Assembly: GCA_028695735.1 (NCBI GenBank)
Contig: JAQVIJ010000001.1
Span: 518,447 to 582,446 of the forward strand
DNA length: 64,000 bases
Origin: Deltaproteobacteria bacterium
GTDB lineage: Bacteria > Desulfobacterota > Dissulfuribacteria > Dissulfuribacterales > DYLC01
Reading direction: 5' to 3'
Below, piece by piece: positions 43,030 through 53,800 of the stretch. Numbering within the stretch: the stretch's first letter is position 1; every line of letters begins with the position of its first letter. The notes beneath the pieces were generated by a model. The model was not told where the DNA came from, ran no database searches, and saw only the letters and a program-made list of their open reading frames with translations. Both the position numbers and the translations under genes were made by a program.

Positions 43030-46000
43030 CAGAAAAAAGCAATCTGGAACATATTCTGACCTCAGGCCAGTTCGCTGTTACAGGTGAGCTTGGGCCGCCC
43101 AAGAACGGGGACATGGAGGTGGTGCGCAGAAAGGCCCGTATTCTAAAGGGGCATGTGGATGCAGTAAATATCACGGACTGCCAGACGGCCATCGTGCGCA
43201 TGTCCAGCCTGACGGCAGGGCTCATTGCCCTCTCAGAGGGCGTGGAGCCTGTGATGCAGATGACCTGCCGGGACAGAAACCGCATAGCCATACAGGCAGA
43301 GGCCCTGGGCGCAGAGGCCCTGGGCATCAAGAACCTGCTGTGTCTCACAGGAGACCATCAGAAATTCGGCAACCACCCCCAGGCCAAGGGCGTCTTTGAC
43401 ATGGATTCCATTCAGCTTCTGACCATGATGCGTCAGATGAGGGATGAGAGGCGTTTTCAGTGCGGAGAGGAGATCAAGGGGCCTGCGCCCGACTTCTTTT
43501 TGGGGGCGGCTGCAAATCCATTTGCTGATCCCTTTGAGTTCCGTCCCAGGAGGCTGGCCAAAAAGGTGGCGGCAGGCGCCAGGTTCATTCAGACGCAGAT
43601 CATCTACAATGTGGAGAAATTTGCAAGATTTATGGAGATGGTCAGGGACCTGGGCCTGCATGAAAAGGTCTATATCCTTGCAGGCATAACGCCGCCCAAG
43701 TCCCTGGGGATGGCCCGTTACATGAAAAACTATGTCCCCGGCCTGGATGTGACAGACGAGGTGATTCAGCGCATGAGGGATGCCAGGGACCAGAGGGCCG
43801 AGGGCATACAGATAGCGGTGGATATCATTCAGCAGGTGCGGGAGATACCAGGCGTAAAGGGTGTGCACATCATGGCCATCGAATGGGAGGAGGCCGTGCC
43901 GGAGATCGTAAAACTGGCCGGACTCGGGCCAAGACCTGAGCCCAAGGGCGTGGAGCCAAGGCTGGTGAGTCAACAGGCCATAGAGTTGGCTGTGTCCCAG
44001 GCAGGGGAGCAGGCCAAGGCCTCAATAGAACAAGGGTTGGAGCAGGTCAAAAAGGAGTTGCAGGTTTCCACAGAACTTCTTGCAAAGGAAAAGGACAGGG
44101 CAGCGCAGAGAGTAGCGGCCCTTGAAAAAGAGTTACAGGAGGCAAGGGAAATGGTCGCCGAAAAGAAATCCGAGACAGCCATGCTTGTGGCTGAATTGAA
44201 TGAGGCAAAGAATCTACTCAAAAACGCCGCCTCTGCCCTGGCCGCAGCGCCTGTGCAGGTCCAGGCTTTGAACCCTGCGGCGGCTGCGGGTGTCGCTTTA
44301 TCAGGCCAGGAGGCGGCACTCACGTCCAGAGAGCAGATGGCCTTGAACGCCCTGAAGCAGGGGTTGGCCGCCTTGAGAAAGGCCATGAACCTCACTGAAG
44401 ACCAGTTCGAGGCCATAAAACAGTTCTTAGAGGCCCAATTTGTGCTCTATCTGGGTGCGCCCATGGGCATTCAGGCTGGGCAGATTCCGGTACAGCCTGT
44501 CTCAACGGCGGTCATGCCAGCTCAGCCTGTGGCAGATGTAGGGGCGACCGGCCGGTCGCCCCTACAACAGGGACAGGTGACGGCCTCAATAGCCACAGAG
44601 AAGGTGGAGGCAGCCGTTTCCCCAGTAAAACCTGTGACAGAGCCAGTATCGAAACCAGCGGCCGCTGTAGTTACAGGTGCAGAGGGCATGCCTCCCTGTC
44701 CTGAAGGTCTGACTCAAGAGGAGTGGAGGAACAAGTGGCTTATTCGTTTGATAGCCAAGGCCAATGTGTGTCTGCAACGGGGGGATGCCAGCGGCGCCAA
44801 GGCCTTCTTTGAACAGGTTTTGGCCCTTGATGCCCAGAATGCCCGTGCCAAGGCCGGTTTGGAGCGCATCGCTGCAGGTCTGGTGCCCACTCCCTCTGCG
44901 CCGACCTCTGAGGCATTGAAGGAGGCAGCCAGGCCGGTGGCTGAGGTGGAGCAGCCCAAGGCCGAACCCAAGCCCGCCCCTGAGCCTGTCAAAGAGGTGA
45001 AGCCCGAGGCGCCGGTGCAGAAGTCTGAGGAAAAGGCAGCTGTCGTTGCCGCCCCTGCTGTTCAGGCCGCCTCGCAGCCCCTGCCCAAGGAGCAAGTGAG
45101 TCTTGCAGAGCGTTGTGGACAGGTCTCCAAGGACCTTTTCATGGAACCCTGCTCCGCTTCCGTAAGGCCGGTCACTATAGGAGACGGGCCCAAGGCCATC
45201 ACCGTAGGCGGTGCAAGCACCCTGCCGTTCCATCTGTTCGAGGGTGAAATGCCATATGCCCCCAAGGTGGCCTACGATGTCCTGGATGTCCAGCCTGACG
45301 AGTGGCCGGACGTGCTGTCCAGGCATTATTCCGATGTATTTTCAGACCCTGCCAGGTGGGCGCAGAAGTGCGTGAAGGAATACGGGGCCGAGGCCATCTG
45401 CCTGTCCCTGGTGAGCACGGATCCCAACGGCATGAACAGGCCTGCCTCCGAGGCCGTCAAGACCGTCACCTCGGTCTTGAATGCAGTGGACTGCCCCCTT
45501 GTGCTCTGGGGCTGCGGTAATGCGGAAAAGGACACGGAAACCCTGCGTGAGGTCACGAGCCACCTTGGGAACAGGCGGGTTTGTATAGCGCCGCTTACGG
45601 ACGCCAATTACAGAAGCCTCGGCGCTACCGCGCTGGGCATGAATCTGCCGGTGGTGGCTGCCACGCCCATAGATGTCAATCTGGCCAAGCAGCTCAATAT
45701 CCTTTTGGAAAACCTGGGTCTGCCCCTGGAAAACGTCCTGATGGATCCCTCCATCGGCGCTGTGGGTTATGGCATGGAATATACCTATTCGGTGATTGAG
45801 CGTATTCGGCTGGCCGCCCTTACGCAGCAGGATGCCAAGCTGGCCGTTCCCTTCATCTGCAACATTGGAAGAGAGGTGTGGAAGGCCAAGGAGACCAAGA
45901 TTGCTTCCTCGGATTCCCTGGGGGATCAGGAGCGCAGGGGTATCCTTATGGAGGCCATAACCGCTTCCGCTCTGCTGTTGGCAGGAGGGGATCTGTTGAT

Positions 46001-46058
46001 CATGAGGCATCCAAAGGCCATTGAGATGACCAATGTCCTGGTTCAGGCCATGATGTAG
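43026..46058 (+). CDS. Fusion of methylene-THF reductase (MetF) and corrinoid iron-sulfur protein small subunit (AcsD)
   Basis: One uninterrupted 1010-residue frame. Residues 1-305 are MetF (FAVTGELGPPKNGD, FLGAAANPFADP, ARFIQTQIIYNVEKFARFME, YILAGITPPKS). Residues 317-408 are coiled coil (QVKKELQVSTELLAKEKDRA). About 430-690 is an Ala/Pro/Val-rich linker with a TPR-like helical hairpin (about 560-620). Residues 690-1010 are AcsD/CdhD (ITVGGASTLPFHLFEGEMPY, VLWGCGNAEKDTE, VLMDPSIGAVGYGMEYTYSV). MetF makes methyl-THF and AcsD with AcsC carries the methyl group to AcsB, so the fusion joins two steps separated only by AcsE. The start is GTG overlapping metV. A GC palindrome is inserted in frame in the linker (VGATGRSPL, about 505-513). 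Confidence 0.92.
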   Translation: MTEKSNLEHILTSGQFAVTGELGPPKNGDMEVVRRKARILKGHVDAVNITDCQTAIVRMSSLTAGLIALSEGVEPVMQMTCRDRNRIAIQAEALGAEALGIKNLLCLTGDHQKFGNHPQAKGVFDMDSIQLLTMMRQMRDERRFQCGEEIKGPAPDFFLGAAANPFADPFEFRPRRLAKKVAAGARFIQTQIIYNVEKFARFMEMVRDLGLHEKVYILAGITPPKSLGMARYMKNYVPGLDVTDEVIQRMRDARDQRAEGIQIAVDIIQQVREIPGVKGVHIMAIEWEEAVPEIVKLAGLGPRPEPKGVEPRLVSQQAIELAVSQAGEQAKASIEQGLEQVKKELQVSTELLAKEKDRAAQRVAALEKELQEAREMVAEKKSETAMLVAELNEAKNLLKNAASALAAAPVQVQALNPAAAAGVALSGQEAALTSREQMALNALKQGLAALRKAMNLTEDQFEAIKQFLEAQFVLYLGAPMGIQAGQIPVQPVSTAVMPAQPVADVGATGRSPLQQGQVTASIATEKVEAAVSPVKPVTEPVSKPAAAVVTGAEGMPPCPEGLTQEEWRNKWLIRLIAKANVCLQRGDASGAKAFFEQVLALDAQNARAKAGLERIAAGLVPTPSAPTSEALKEAARPVAEVEQPKAEPKPAPEPVKEVKPEAPVQKSEEKAAVVAAPAVQAASQPLPKEQVSLAERCGQVSKDLFMEPCSASVRPVTIGDGPKAITVGGASTLPFHLFEGEMPYAPKVAYDVLDVQPDEWPDVLSRHYSDVFSDPARWAQKCVKEYGAEAICLSLVSTDPNGMNRPASEAVKTVTSVLNAVDCPLVLWGCGNAEKDTETLREVTSHLGNRRVCIAPLTDANYRSLGATALGMNLPVVAATPIDVNLAKQLNILLENLGLPLENVLMDPSIGAVGYGMEYTYSVIERIRLAALTQQDAKLAVPFICNIGREVWKAKETKIASSDSLGDQERRGILMEAITASALLLAGGDLLIMRHPKAIEMTNVLVQAMM
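44538..44565. repeat. GC palindrome inserted in frame in the MetF-AcsD linker
   Basis: A perfect 28-bp copy read in a different frame from the hdrA copies, giving [10 protein letters not shown] between PVAD and QGQVTA in the low-complexity linker. Confidence 0.9.
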
Positions 46059-46063
46059 GTTCT

Positions 46064-46089
46064 GTAGGCGACCGGCCGGTCGCCCGTAC
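46064..46089. repeat. GC palindrome variant after the metF-acsD stop
   Basis: A 26-bp variant (GTAGGCGACCGG, ending in CGCCCGTAC) begins 6 bp after the TAG stop and lies in the 88-bp gap before acsB. It could form a stable mRNA hairpin between the two genes. Confidence 0.8.
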
Positions 46090-46146
46090 GGATGTATGCC
46101 CTTGCGGATATATTTTTCTAAACATTGATTAAACAAGGAGTATGAT

Positions 46147-48351
46147 ATGTCAAAGATCATCTGTTCTGCAGCCATAAGGGGTGCTCACAAGATAGTGGAT
46201 ATGGCTGAGGAGAAGTACGAGGAGGCCCTGAAGAAATACGGTCCTGAACACGAGGTCGCCCTGCCCAATACCGCCTATTATCTGCCCATCATCTACAGCA
46301 TGCTCGGTTTCCCCGTGAAGCAGCTCGGCGATATGAAAGAGGTGTTTCAGGAGTGCAGAAGGCTGTTGCCTGCCCCTGTGAGTGAGCACAACTGGCTGCC
46401 CTATCTGGCGCCCGCCCTGGATGCCGGAATGGCTACCTTCTTTGCGGAAGAGATGTTCGAGGCCATTCGCTATATCGACGCCCCGGATTTCTACACCAAG
46501 ACCGAGGACCCGCCCGAAGGCCGTATCTGGCTGGGTGCTGCGGACGATGTCATCTTCAGAAAGCGCGGGGTGGAGTTCGTGGATGGAACCGCCCCGGGTT
46601 TTGCCGCCATTTTGGGTACACCTAAAGACCCGGAGATGGCCTCCAAGATCGCATTGGAGCTTCAGGAGAAGAATCTTTATATATTCATGCACGACCAGAC
46701 AGACGGCATCTCCATGCCGGATCAGCTCATGAAGCAGAAGGTGCAGATTGGATGGTCAACCCGCCTCGTACCGTTCGGCCCCACCTATACCTCCGCTGTC
46801 TTTGCCATAGGTTTTGCATGCAGGGTGGCCCTGGCCTTCGGCGGCATCAAGCCAGGGGATTACAAGGGCAATCTGATTTACAACAAGGACAGAACCTTCG
46901 CCTTTGTTATGGCCTTCGGCCCTGTGTCAGATGAATGGTATGCCAATGCAGCCGGCGCCATCAACTGGGGCTTCCCCACCATATCGGACTGGGATATTCC
47001 ACAGGTATTGCCCAGCGGTATCTGTACCTATGAACACGTGGTCAGCCAGGTGCCCCACGAGGAGATCGTTCAGAAGGCCATCGAGGTGCGCGGGTTGAAG
47101 GTCTCTGTAACCAAGATCGATATCCCGACAGCATACGGTCCTGCATTCGAAGGCGAGCGTGTGCGCAAAGACGACCTGTATCTGGAATGCGGCGGTGGAC
47201 GCACACTGGGCGTGGAGGTCCTGGTTTCCAAGGATATGGAAGAGGTGCAGGACGGCCTGGTGACCGTTGAAGGCCCTGAGATGACGGATGTCCAGCCTGG
47301 GGCCAAGCTGCCTCTCGCCATTTTGGTGGAGGTGGCCGGCAGAAACATGCAGTCGGACTTCGAGCCCATTTTGGAGCGGCAGTTCCATCACCTCATAAAC
47401 TATGCCCAGGGCATCATGCACATCGGCCAGAGAAATATCATGTGGCTGCGTGTGGGCAAACAGGCCATAGAAAAGGGCTTCAAGTTTGAACACATAGGCC
47501 GCATCCTCCATGGCAAGATACATCAGGAGTTCGGGGCCATAGCGGACAAGGTGCAGGTCAAGATCTATACGGACGAGGCCAAGGTCAAGGAGGTCTTGGA
47601 GTTGGCCAAACAGGTATATGCAGCGAGAGACGAGCGTCTCGGCTCTATGACCGACGAGACAGAGGAAACCTTCTACTCCTGCACCCTGTGTCAGTCCTTT
47701 GCACCAAGCCACGTGTGTGTCATTACGCCTGAACGTATAGGTATGTGCGGGGCATACAACTGGCTGGACGGCAAGGCCTCTTACGAGATCAACCCCACGG
47801 GGCCCAATCAGCCCATTCAAAAAGGGGAGGTCATTGACCCGCTCACAGGCCAGTGGAGTGGAATCAACGAATATGTCAAAAAGGCCTCTCGCGGCAAGGT
47901 GGAGCGCATCAGTGCCTACAGCCTCATGGTGGATCCCATGACTGCATGCGGTTGTTTTGAGGCCATAGCCACCATGTTGCCCATGTGTAACGGCATCATG
48001 CTGGTGAACAGGGATTACATGGGCATGACCCCCAGCGGCATGAAGTTCACCACCCTGGCTGGTATGGTGGGCGGCGGTATGGTCACTCCGGGCTTTCTGG
48101 GTGTTTCCAAGCATTATATGTGCAGCCGCAAGTTTCTGCAGGCCGAAGGCGGATTGAAGCGTGTTGTGTGGATGCCCAAGATGCTCAAGGAGGAATTGAA
48201 AGACAGGCTTGAGATGAGGGCAAAGGAGTTAGGCATTCCAAATCTCGTTGATATGATCGCAGACGAAGAGGTCGGAACCACTGAAGAGGCCGTGCTGGCG
48301 TTTTTGCAGGAAAAGGGGCATCCCGCCCTCAGCATGGAAAGCGTTGTTTAG
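46147..48351 (+). CDS. acsB: CO-methylating acetyl-CoA synthase
   Basis: Joins a methyl group, CO and CoA to acetyl-CoA at the Ni-Ni-[4Fe-4S] A-cluster. The 734-residue product is a full-length bacterial AcsB. The cluster ligands fall at C512, C515, C524 and C534 (SCTLCQSFAPSHVC, GMCGAYNWLDG), and the distal-nickel Cys-Gly-Cys is C601-G-C603 (TACGCFEA). All are offset by six from the Moorella numbering I know, so the active site looks intact. AAGGAG precedes the ATG. CooS, its CO source, is encoded 9 kb upstream. Confidence 0.96.
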   Translation: MSKIICSAAIRGAHKIVDMAEEKYEEALKKYGPEHEVALPNTAYYLPIIYSMLGFPVKQLGDMKEVFQECRRLLPAPVSEHNWLPYLAPALDAGMATFFAEEMFEAIRYIDAPDFYTKTEDPPEGRIWLGAADDVIFRKRGVEFVDGTAPGFAAILGTPKDPEMASKIALELQEKNLYIFMHDQTDGISMPDQLMKQKVQIGWSTRLVPFGPTYTSAVFAIGFACRVALAFGGIKPGDYKGNLIYNKDRTFAFVMAFGPVSDEWYANAAGAINWGFPTISDWDIPQVLPSGICTYEHVVSQVPHEEIVQKAIEVRGLKVSVTKIDIPTAYGPAFEGERVRKDDLYLECGGGRTLGVEVLVSKDMEEVQDGLVTVEGPEMTDVQPGAKLPLAILVEVAGRNMQSDFEPILERQFHHLINYAQGIMHIGQRNIMWLRVGKQAIEKGFKFEHIGRILHGKIHQEFGAIADKVQVKIYTDEAKVKEVLELAKQVYAARDERLGSMTDETEETFYSCTLCQSFAPSHVCVITPERIGMCGAYNWLDGKASYEINPTGPNQPIQKGEVIDPLTGQWSGINEYVKKASRGKVERISAYSLMVDPMTACGCFEAIATMLPMCNGIMLVNRDYMGMTPSGMKFTTLAGMVGGGMVTPGFLGVSKHYMCSRKFLQAEGGLKRVVWMPKMLKEELKDRLEMRAKELGIPNLVDMIADEEVGTTEEAVLAFLQEKGHPALSMESVV

Positions 48352-48370
48352 AAATTGAAGGAGGGAATCC

Positions 48371-49723
48371 ATGGCTCTTACTGGAATACAAATCATGAAG
48401 ATGCTTCCCAAGAAGAACTGCGGGGAGTGTGGCGTGCCCACCTGTCTGGCCTTCGCCATGAAGGTGGCTGCCGGTCAGGCCGAGATAGGCGCCTGTCCCT
48501 ATGTTTCGGAGGAGGTAAAGCAGACGGTAGGTGAGGCGTCCGCCCCTCCCATCAGGCCCATGACCCTTGGTTCAGGGGAAAACGTCTTCAAAATGGGGGG
48601 TGAGACCTGCCTTTACCGGCATGAAAAGCGGTTTGAAAACCCTACCGGCATAGCGGTCCTGGTCTCCACAGATATGGCTGAAGATGCCGTATCAGGGCGG
48701 CTGAATCGCTTTAACAGCCTTCAATATGAGCGTGTTGGTCTGAACCTGAGGGCAGACCTCGTTGCCGTCAAGGACGCAACATCCAGTGCCGATGCCTTTA
48801 CAGGGCTTGTGCAACGGGTGCGCAAGGAGTGCCCGTCTGCGGTCTTGATCCTGATGAGTGAGGATCCGGCCAACCTGTCAGCGGCTGCCAGGGCATGTGA
48901 GGGCCATAAGCCCCTGCTTTACGCAGCGACTTCCGCCAATGCGGATAAAATGGCCGAGGTGGCCAAGGAGACCGGTTGCCCTCTGGCTGTAAAGGGCGCC
49001 AATCTGGGAGAGACTGCCCAGCTTTCAGAAAGGCTTATCGCGGCAGGGCTCAAGGACCTGGTGCTGGATACAGGTGCCCGCACGGTTAGAGCGGCATTTG
49101 AGGACCAGAATGTCATTCGTCGTGCCTCCATAAAGCATAAGTATAAACCTCTTGGATTCCCTACCATTACCTTTCCCTGTGAGATGACCCAGGATGACAT
49201 GATGGAGTCCTTGATAGCCTCTGTGTTCATCGCCAAATATGCCGGTATCACGGTGCTTTCGGACCTTCAGGGAGATACCTTGTTCCCGTTGCTTTTGGAG
49301 CGCCTGAACATCTTCACCGACCCGCAGCGTCCCATGGTGGTGCAGGAGGATGTATATCCCATTAACGGCCCCAACGAGGACTCACCTGTGCTCATCACCT
49401 GCAACTTCTCCCTCACCTACTTTATCGTGGCAGGCGAGGTGGAGGGCAGCAAGGTGCCGTCATGGTTGCTCATAAAGGACACGGAAGGCCTTTCGGTGCT
49501 GACTGCCTGGGCTGCCGGCAAGTTCAGTCCGGATTTGATCGGTGGTTTTGTAAAGAAAAGCGCCATAGCGGACAAGGTTAAGCACAGGAACCTGATCATT
49601 CCGGGTTATCTGGCCGCATTGAAGGGTGAACTGGAGGAGGAGCTGCCTGGCTGGAAGATTCAGATCGGCCCCAGAGAGGCAAGCCATCTTCCGGCGTTTT
49701 TGCGGGATTGGAAGCCGGCATAA
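48371..49723 (+). CDS. acsC: Corrinoid iron-sulfur protein, large (gamma) subunit
   Basis: Carries the methyl group on a cobamide between AcsE and AcsB. The 450-residue protein begins with the [4Fe-4S] motif KKNCGECGVPTCLAF (C17, C20, C25) and C42, followed by the TIM-barrel domain (SVFIAKYAGITVLSDL) and a C-terminal B12-binding part (VEGSKVPSWLLIKDTEGLSV, TAWAAGKFSPDLIGGFVKKS). Its partner, the small subunit, is fused to MetF two genes upstream. Confidence 0.95.
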   Translation: MALTGIQIMKMLPKKNCGECGVPTCLAFAMKVAAGQAEIGACPYVSEEVKQTVGEASAPPIRPMTLGSGENVFKMGGETCLYRHEKRFENPTGIAVLVSTDMAEDAVSGRLNRFNSLQYERVGLNLRADLVAVKDATSSADAFTGLVQRVRKECPSAVLILMSEDPANLSAAARACEGHKPLLYAATSANADKMAEVAKETGCPLAVKGANLGETAQLSERLIAAGLKDLVLDTGARTVRAAFEDQNVIRRASIKHKYKPLGFPTITFPCEMTQDDMMESLIASVFIAKYAGITVLSDLQGDTLFPLLLERLNIFTDPQRPMVVQEDVYPINGPNEDSPVLITCNFSLTYFIVAGEVEGSKVPSWLLIKDTEGLSVLTAWAAGKFSPDLIGGFVKKSAIADKVKHRNLIIPGYLAALKGELEEELPGWKIQIGPREASHLPAFLRDWKPA

Positions 49724-49779
49724 AAAATCTTCTTCGGGCGGACACTTATCTGCCCTGGCGATATGGAGGTAACATTCAA

Positions 49780-50670
49780 ATGTATGTGCAATGTATAGCT
49801 GAAAGCATCAATATAATGGGGGCCAGAACCGGCAAGGCCATGAAGGAAAGGGATGCCGGTCCCATTCAGGTCATGGCCAATGAAGAGGCGGCAAACGGCG
49901 CTGATTTTCTGGACCTGAACATAGGACCTTCCAAAAAGGACGGGCCGACCCTCATGCCATGGATCGTAAATGCCGTGGAGGAGGTGACCGACTGCCCCCT
50001 GTCTCTGGATACCACCAATGCCGAGGCATTGATAGCCGGCATAAAGGCGGCCAAAAATCCATCGGTGCATATCATGAATTCCATCTCGTTGCAGCCTGAA
50101 CGCATGAAAAAGCTCATTCCGGTGGCTGCCGAGGCCGGTTGTTATGTGATAGCCCTTCTGTGGGGAGTGGACGGCATGCCAAGGGACTCCAACGAGAGGG
50201 CTGCCATGACAGTGGACCTGACCATGGCCCTGAACGAGGCTGGTATCCCCAATGAAAAGATACTGGTGGATCCCATCGCCACCCCCATCACACTTGGGGC
50301 CGGCCAGGTGATGAGCGGCCTGGGTTTCATGTCCATGCTTGCCGAGATCGTCCCGGGCGCCAAATCCACTGTTGGTTTGTCCAATATCTCAAACGGAGTG
50401 AGTGCGCATAAAAGACATTATTTGAACAGGGCATATCTGGCCATGCTCATGAAGCATGGCATCTGGTCCGCCATTGTGGATGCCTATGACGAGGAACTCA
50501 TGGCCTTGGCTCACGGAGAGCGGCCAGATCTGGTCAAGGTGGTATGGGATATCATGGACGACAACGACCCAAACCCCAAGGATTTGACCCCCAAAGAACT
50601 GGAATACTATAAAACCACTCGTGTCCTCATGGGTAAGACCATCTTTTCAGAGTCTTGGTTGGAGTTATAG
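49780..50670 (+). CDS. acsE: Methyl-THF:corrinoid iron-sulfur protein methyltransferase
   Basis: Moves the methyl group from methyl-THF to the corrinoid protein. The 296-residue pterin-binding TIM barrel has AESINIMGARTGKAM, ANGADFLDLNIGPSKKDGP, PLSLDTTNAEALIAGI, MNSISLQ and VGLSNISNGV. The frame is open back to 49708, inside acsC, but the GGAGGT at 49765-49770 sets the start at ATG 49780. It ends 154 bp before the formate dehydrogenase gene; that gap holds a decayed GC palindrome (about 50727-50745). Confidence 0.94.
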   Translation: MYVQCIAESINIMGARTGKAMKERDAGPIQVMANEEAANGADFLDLNIGPSKKDGPTLMPWIVNAVEEVTDCPLSLDTTNAEALIAGIKAAKNPSVHIMNSISLQPERMKKLIPVAAEAGCYVIALLWGVDGMPRDSNERAAMTVDLTMALNEAGIPNEKILVDPIATPITLGAGQVMSGLGFMSMLAEIVPGAKSTVGLSNISNGVSAHKRHYLNRAYLAMLMKHGIWSAIVDAYDEELMALAHGERPDLVKVVWDIMDDNDPNPKDLTPKELEYYKTTRVLMGKTIFSESWLEL

Positions 50671-50824
50671 GCGCAGGGGGGTCAAGGCAATGTTTCAGCG
50701 CACAAACTGTTGTCTGTAGCTCAGTGGCGACCGGCTGGTCGTCTCCTTGCGTGGAATGGAGTGGCTGGCTCACCAGCCTTTATTTAAGGGTAGATTCCAA
50801 TAATACGCTTATAAGGGATTGTGA

Positions 50825-53800
50825 ATGGAGAAGATGCAGTTACAGCTACAGATAGATGGAAGGATCATAGAGGCAGCCGAAGGCCAGACCATCCTGGAGG
50901 CGGCCAGGGCCAATGGTATTTTCATTCCCACATTGTGTTTCCTGGAAAGGGCTGAGGAGCCTCGTCAGCCATGCCTGATGTGTCTGGTGGAGATAGACGG
51001 CATGGGCAGGACAAGGGCCTGCAAGACCCCTGTTCAAAACGGCATGGTGGTGCAATCCAGGACCAAAGAACTGGAGCAGTTCCGTAAGGAGCGGCTTCAG
51101 GCCCTGGCCTCCGTACACTACGGCGATTGCCGTGCGCCATGCAATCTCACCTGCCCTGGTGGCATCAATGTGCAGGGTTATGTCAATCTCATAGCCAAGG
51201 GCGAATACGAAGCGGCCTGGAGGCTCATTCGGGAGCGCAATCCCCTGCCTGTCTCTGTGGGCCGGGTATGCCCCCGTTTCTGCGAAACCCGATGCCGCAG
51301 GGTCCTGGTGGATGAGCCCATAGGCATCAACAATCTCAAGAGATTTGTGGGGGATTATGCCCTTGAACACGGGTTCAAGGACGACTTGCCGGAGAAAGAG
51401 ACCGGAAGACGGGTGGCGGTGATAGGCGGCGGGCCTGCCGGTCTTTCTTGTGCATATTATCTGCGCAAAAAGGGGCATGAGGTCGTCATATTCGATGCCA
51501 ACGAGCGGCTGGGCGGCGCCCTCCGCTACTGGATTCCAGGCTATAAACTGCCCAAAAAACAATTGGATCGCGAGATTCAGGGGATATTAAAGCTGGGCAT
51601 ACATGTAAAACGCGGGCAGAGATGGGGGGATGCCTTCAATCTGCAATCCCTGAAGGAACAGGGCTTCGAGGCATTTTTTATAGCCACGGGTCTCTCCAAA
51701 CAGAAGTCGCTGGATGTGGAGGGTGCTGAGCTTGCATGGGATGGCTTGCAGTTTCTGCGTCAGGCCAATGAGCACAGCGTGGCTTTTGTGCAGGAGATAC
51801 AGGCAAAAAAGCGGATTTTGGTCATAGGCGGCGGGGATGTGGCGGTGGATGTGGCCCGAAGCGCCCGGCGTCTTGGTGCCGAATCCGTTACGGTTATATA
51901 TCCGCGTTCCAGGGTTGAGATGTCTGCACAGCAGAGGGATGTGCAGGAGGCAGAAAAGGAAGGTGTGCAGTTCTTTCTAATGGCCGCACCGCTCAAGATA
52001 CATGGCGATGAGGGTTCAGGCGCAGTGAAGGTAGAGATGGCCAGAACCATTCTGAGTGAGCCGGATGAGAAGGGTATCCGCCAGCCGGTGCCCATGCCGG
52101 GTTCCCGCCTGTTCTGGAACGGCGACCTGGTGATCTCCGCCCTGGGTCAGGAAGGAGATGCCACATTCAAGAGTTACGGCGCCATTGAGGCAGCCATTGC
52201 AGTCACTTCCAAAAACACCATCAAATCCAATCCATCCACCATGGCTACCAATGTGCCGGGCGTATTTGCAGGCGGCGATGTGGCAAGCGGTTCCCGTTCC
52301 GTGATTCAGGCAGTAGCAGCCGGCAGAAGGGCGGCAGACTCCATTCACGAACTCTTGGTCAGGGAGATCGGGCAAACCGCTTCGGATGGCCGGTTCAATT
52401 TTTCCAAGGGTAAGCGTTTCGAAGAGGTGGACCTCCACAATTTTGACGGCGCCTCCCTTCAGCTCAGCGAGACGATGCCAGCTCGTTCGCCTGAGAGACG
52501 CATTCATGATTTTGACGAGGCCGAGCTGGGTCTGTCTGAAGAGATGGCCAGGCGCGAGGCGGAACGTTGTCTGCAATGCGGGTGTCTTGGGCTGTCCAAG
52601 TGTTCTTTTCGCGAGCTTGCGGTTTCATACAGGGTGGACACCAACAAGGCACCCACACGCCTTGTCCGCAAGATACAAAAGGACCACCCTTTTATTCTGG
52701 TGGACGCCAATAAATGCGTGGGTTGCAGCCGTTGTGAACGCAGTTGCCGTTACAATGCCCTGAAATTGGAGCTTTCCTTCAATCCAGAGACCCAGATGCT
52801 GGAGGGTTCCTCTATAACCCTCACAGAGAGCTGCGTCTCGTGCGGGGCCTGTGTTGATGCCTGCCCAACGGGTGCCTTGTCCAAAAAGGGCCTGGCCGTG
52901 CCACTTTTCCCGGAAGAGGTGCAAAAGGTTTCCAGTGTATGTACCTATTGCGGTACCGGCTGTAGTGTGGATGTGGTGGTGAACAACAAGGCCATTTTGG
53001 AGATGAGGGCCGACAAGACCCTGCCACCCAACTGGGGGGAACTCTGTGTAAAGGGGCGTTTTGGTTATACATTTTATCGCCATGCCGATAGACTGACCGT
53101 CCCTCTGGTGAGGGATTCCCTGGATGAACCCTTCAGGGAGACGGATTGGGTGGAGGCCATAGGCCTGGTGGCAAGCCGTTTTGAGAGGCTCATTCAAGAC
53201 CATGGGCCTAATAGCGTAGGGATTCTGTCGTCCTCCCGGTGCACCAATGAAGAGAACTATCTGCTTCAAAAATTAGCTCGCGCAGCCTGGCTCACAAACA
53301 ATGTGGACAACTGCGCTCGAGTCTGACACGCACCATCTGTCAGCGGTCTGCTGGCAACCATTGGAAGCGGTTCGGCTACCACGCCGTTTGAGCACATACC
53401 TGAAACAGATCTCCTGTTGATCTGCGGCTCCAATACCACTGAGGCCCATCCCATCGTGGGTTTGAAGGTCAAGGAGGCCTTTAAGCGAGGCAAACGATTC
53501 ATTGTCATAGACCCCAGGCGCACTGAGGTGGCTGCAATGGCAGAGTCGCAGAAAGACGGCATCTGGCTGCGCATCAAACCCGGCTCCAATATCCCTGTGC
53601 TAAACGCCATATTACACACCATCTTTGAAGAGGGTCTGGAGAACAGGGAGTTTTTGGAGGCACGGGTGGAAAATGTGGAGGCCGTGCGTCAGCATGTTCT
53701 GGATTACAGCCCGGAACGGGTCTCCGAGACAGCCGGTGTCCCCGCAGAACTCATTCGCAGGGCGGCCCGTGCCTATGCCATGGCTGAAAACGCCATGATT

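Noticed and set aside
46927..48114. 395-codon open frame antisense to acsB
   Set aside because: Same reasoning: it is the shadow of a conserved gene, with no ribosome site or family motif.
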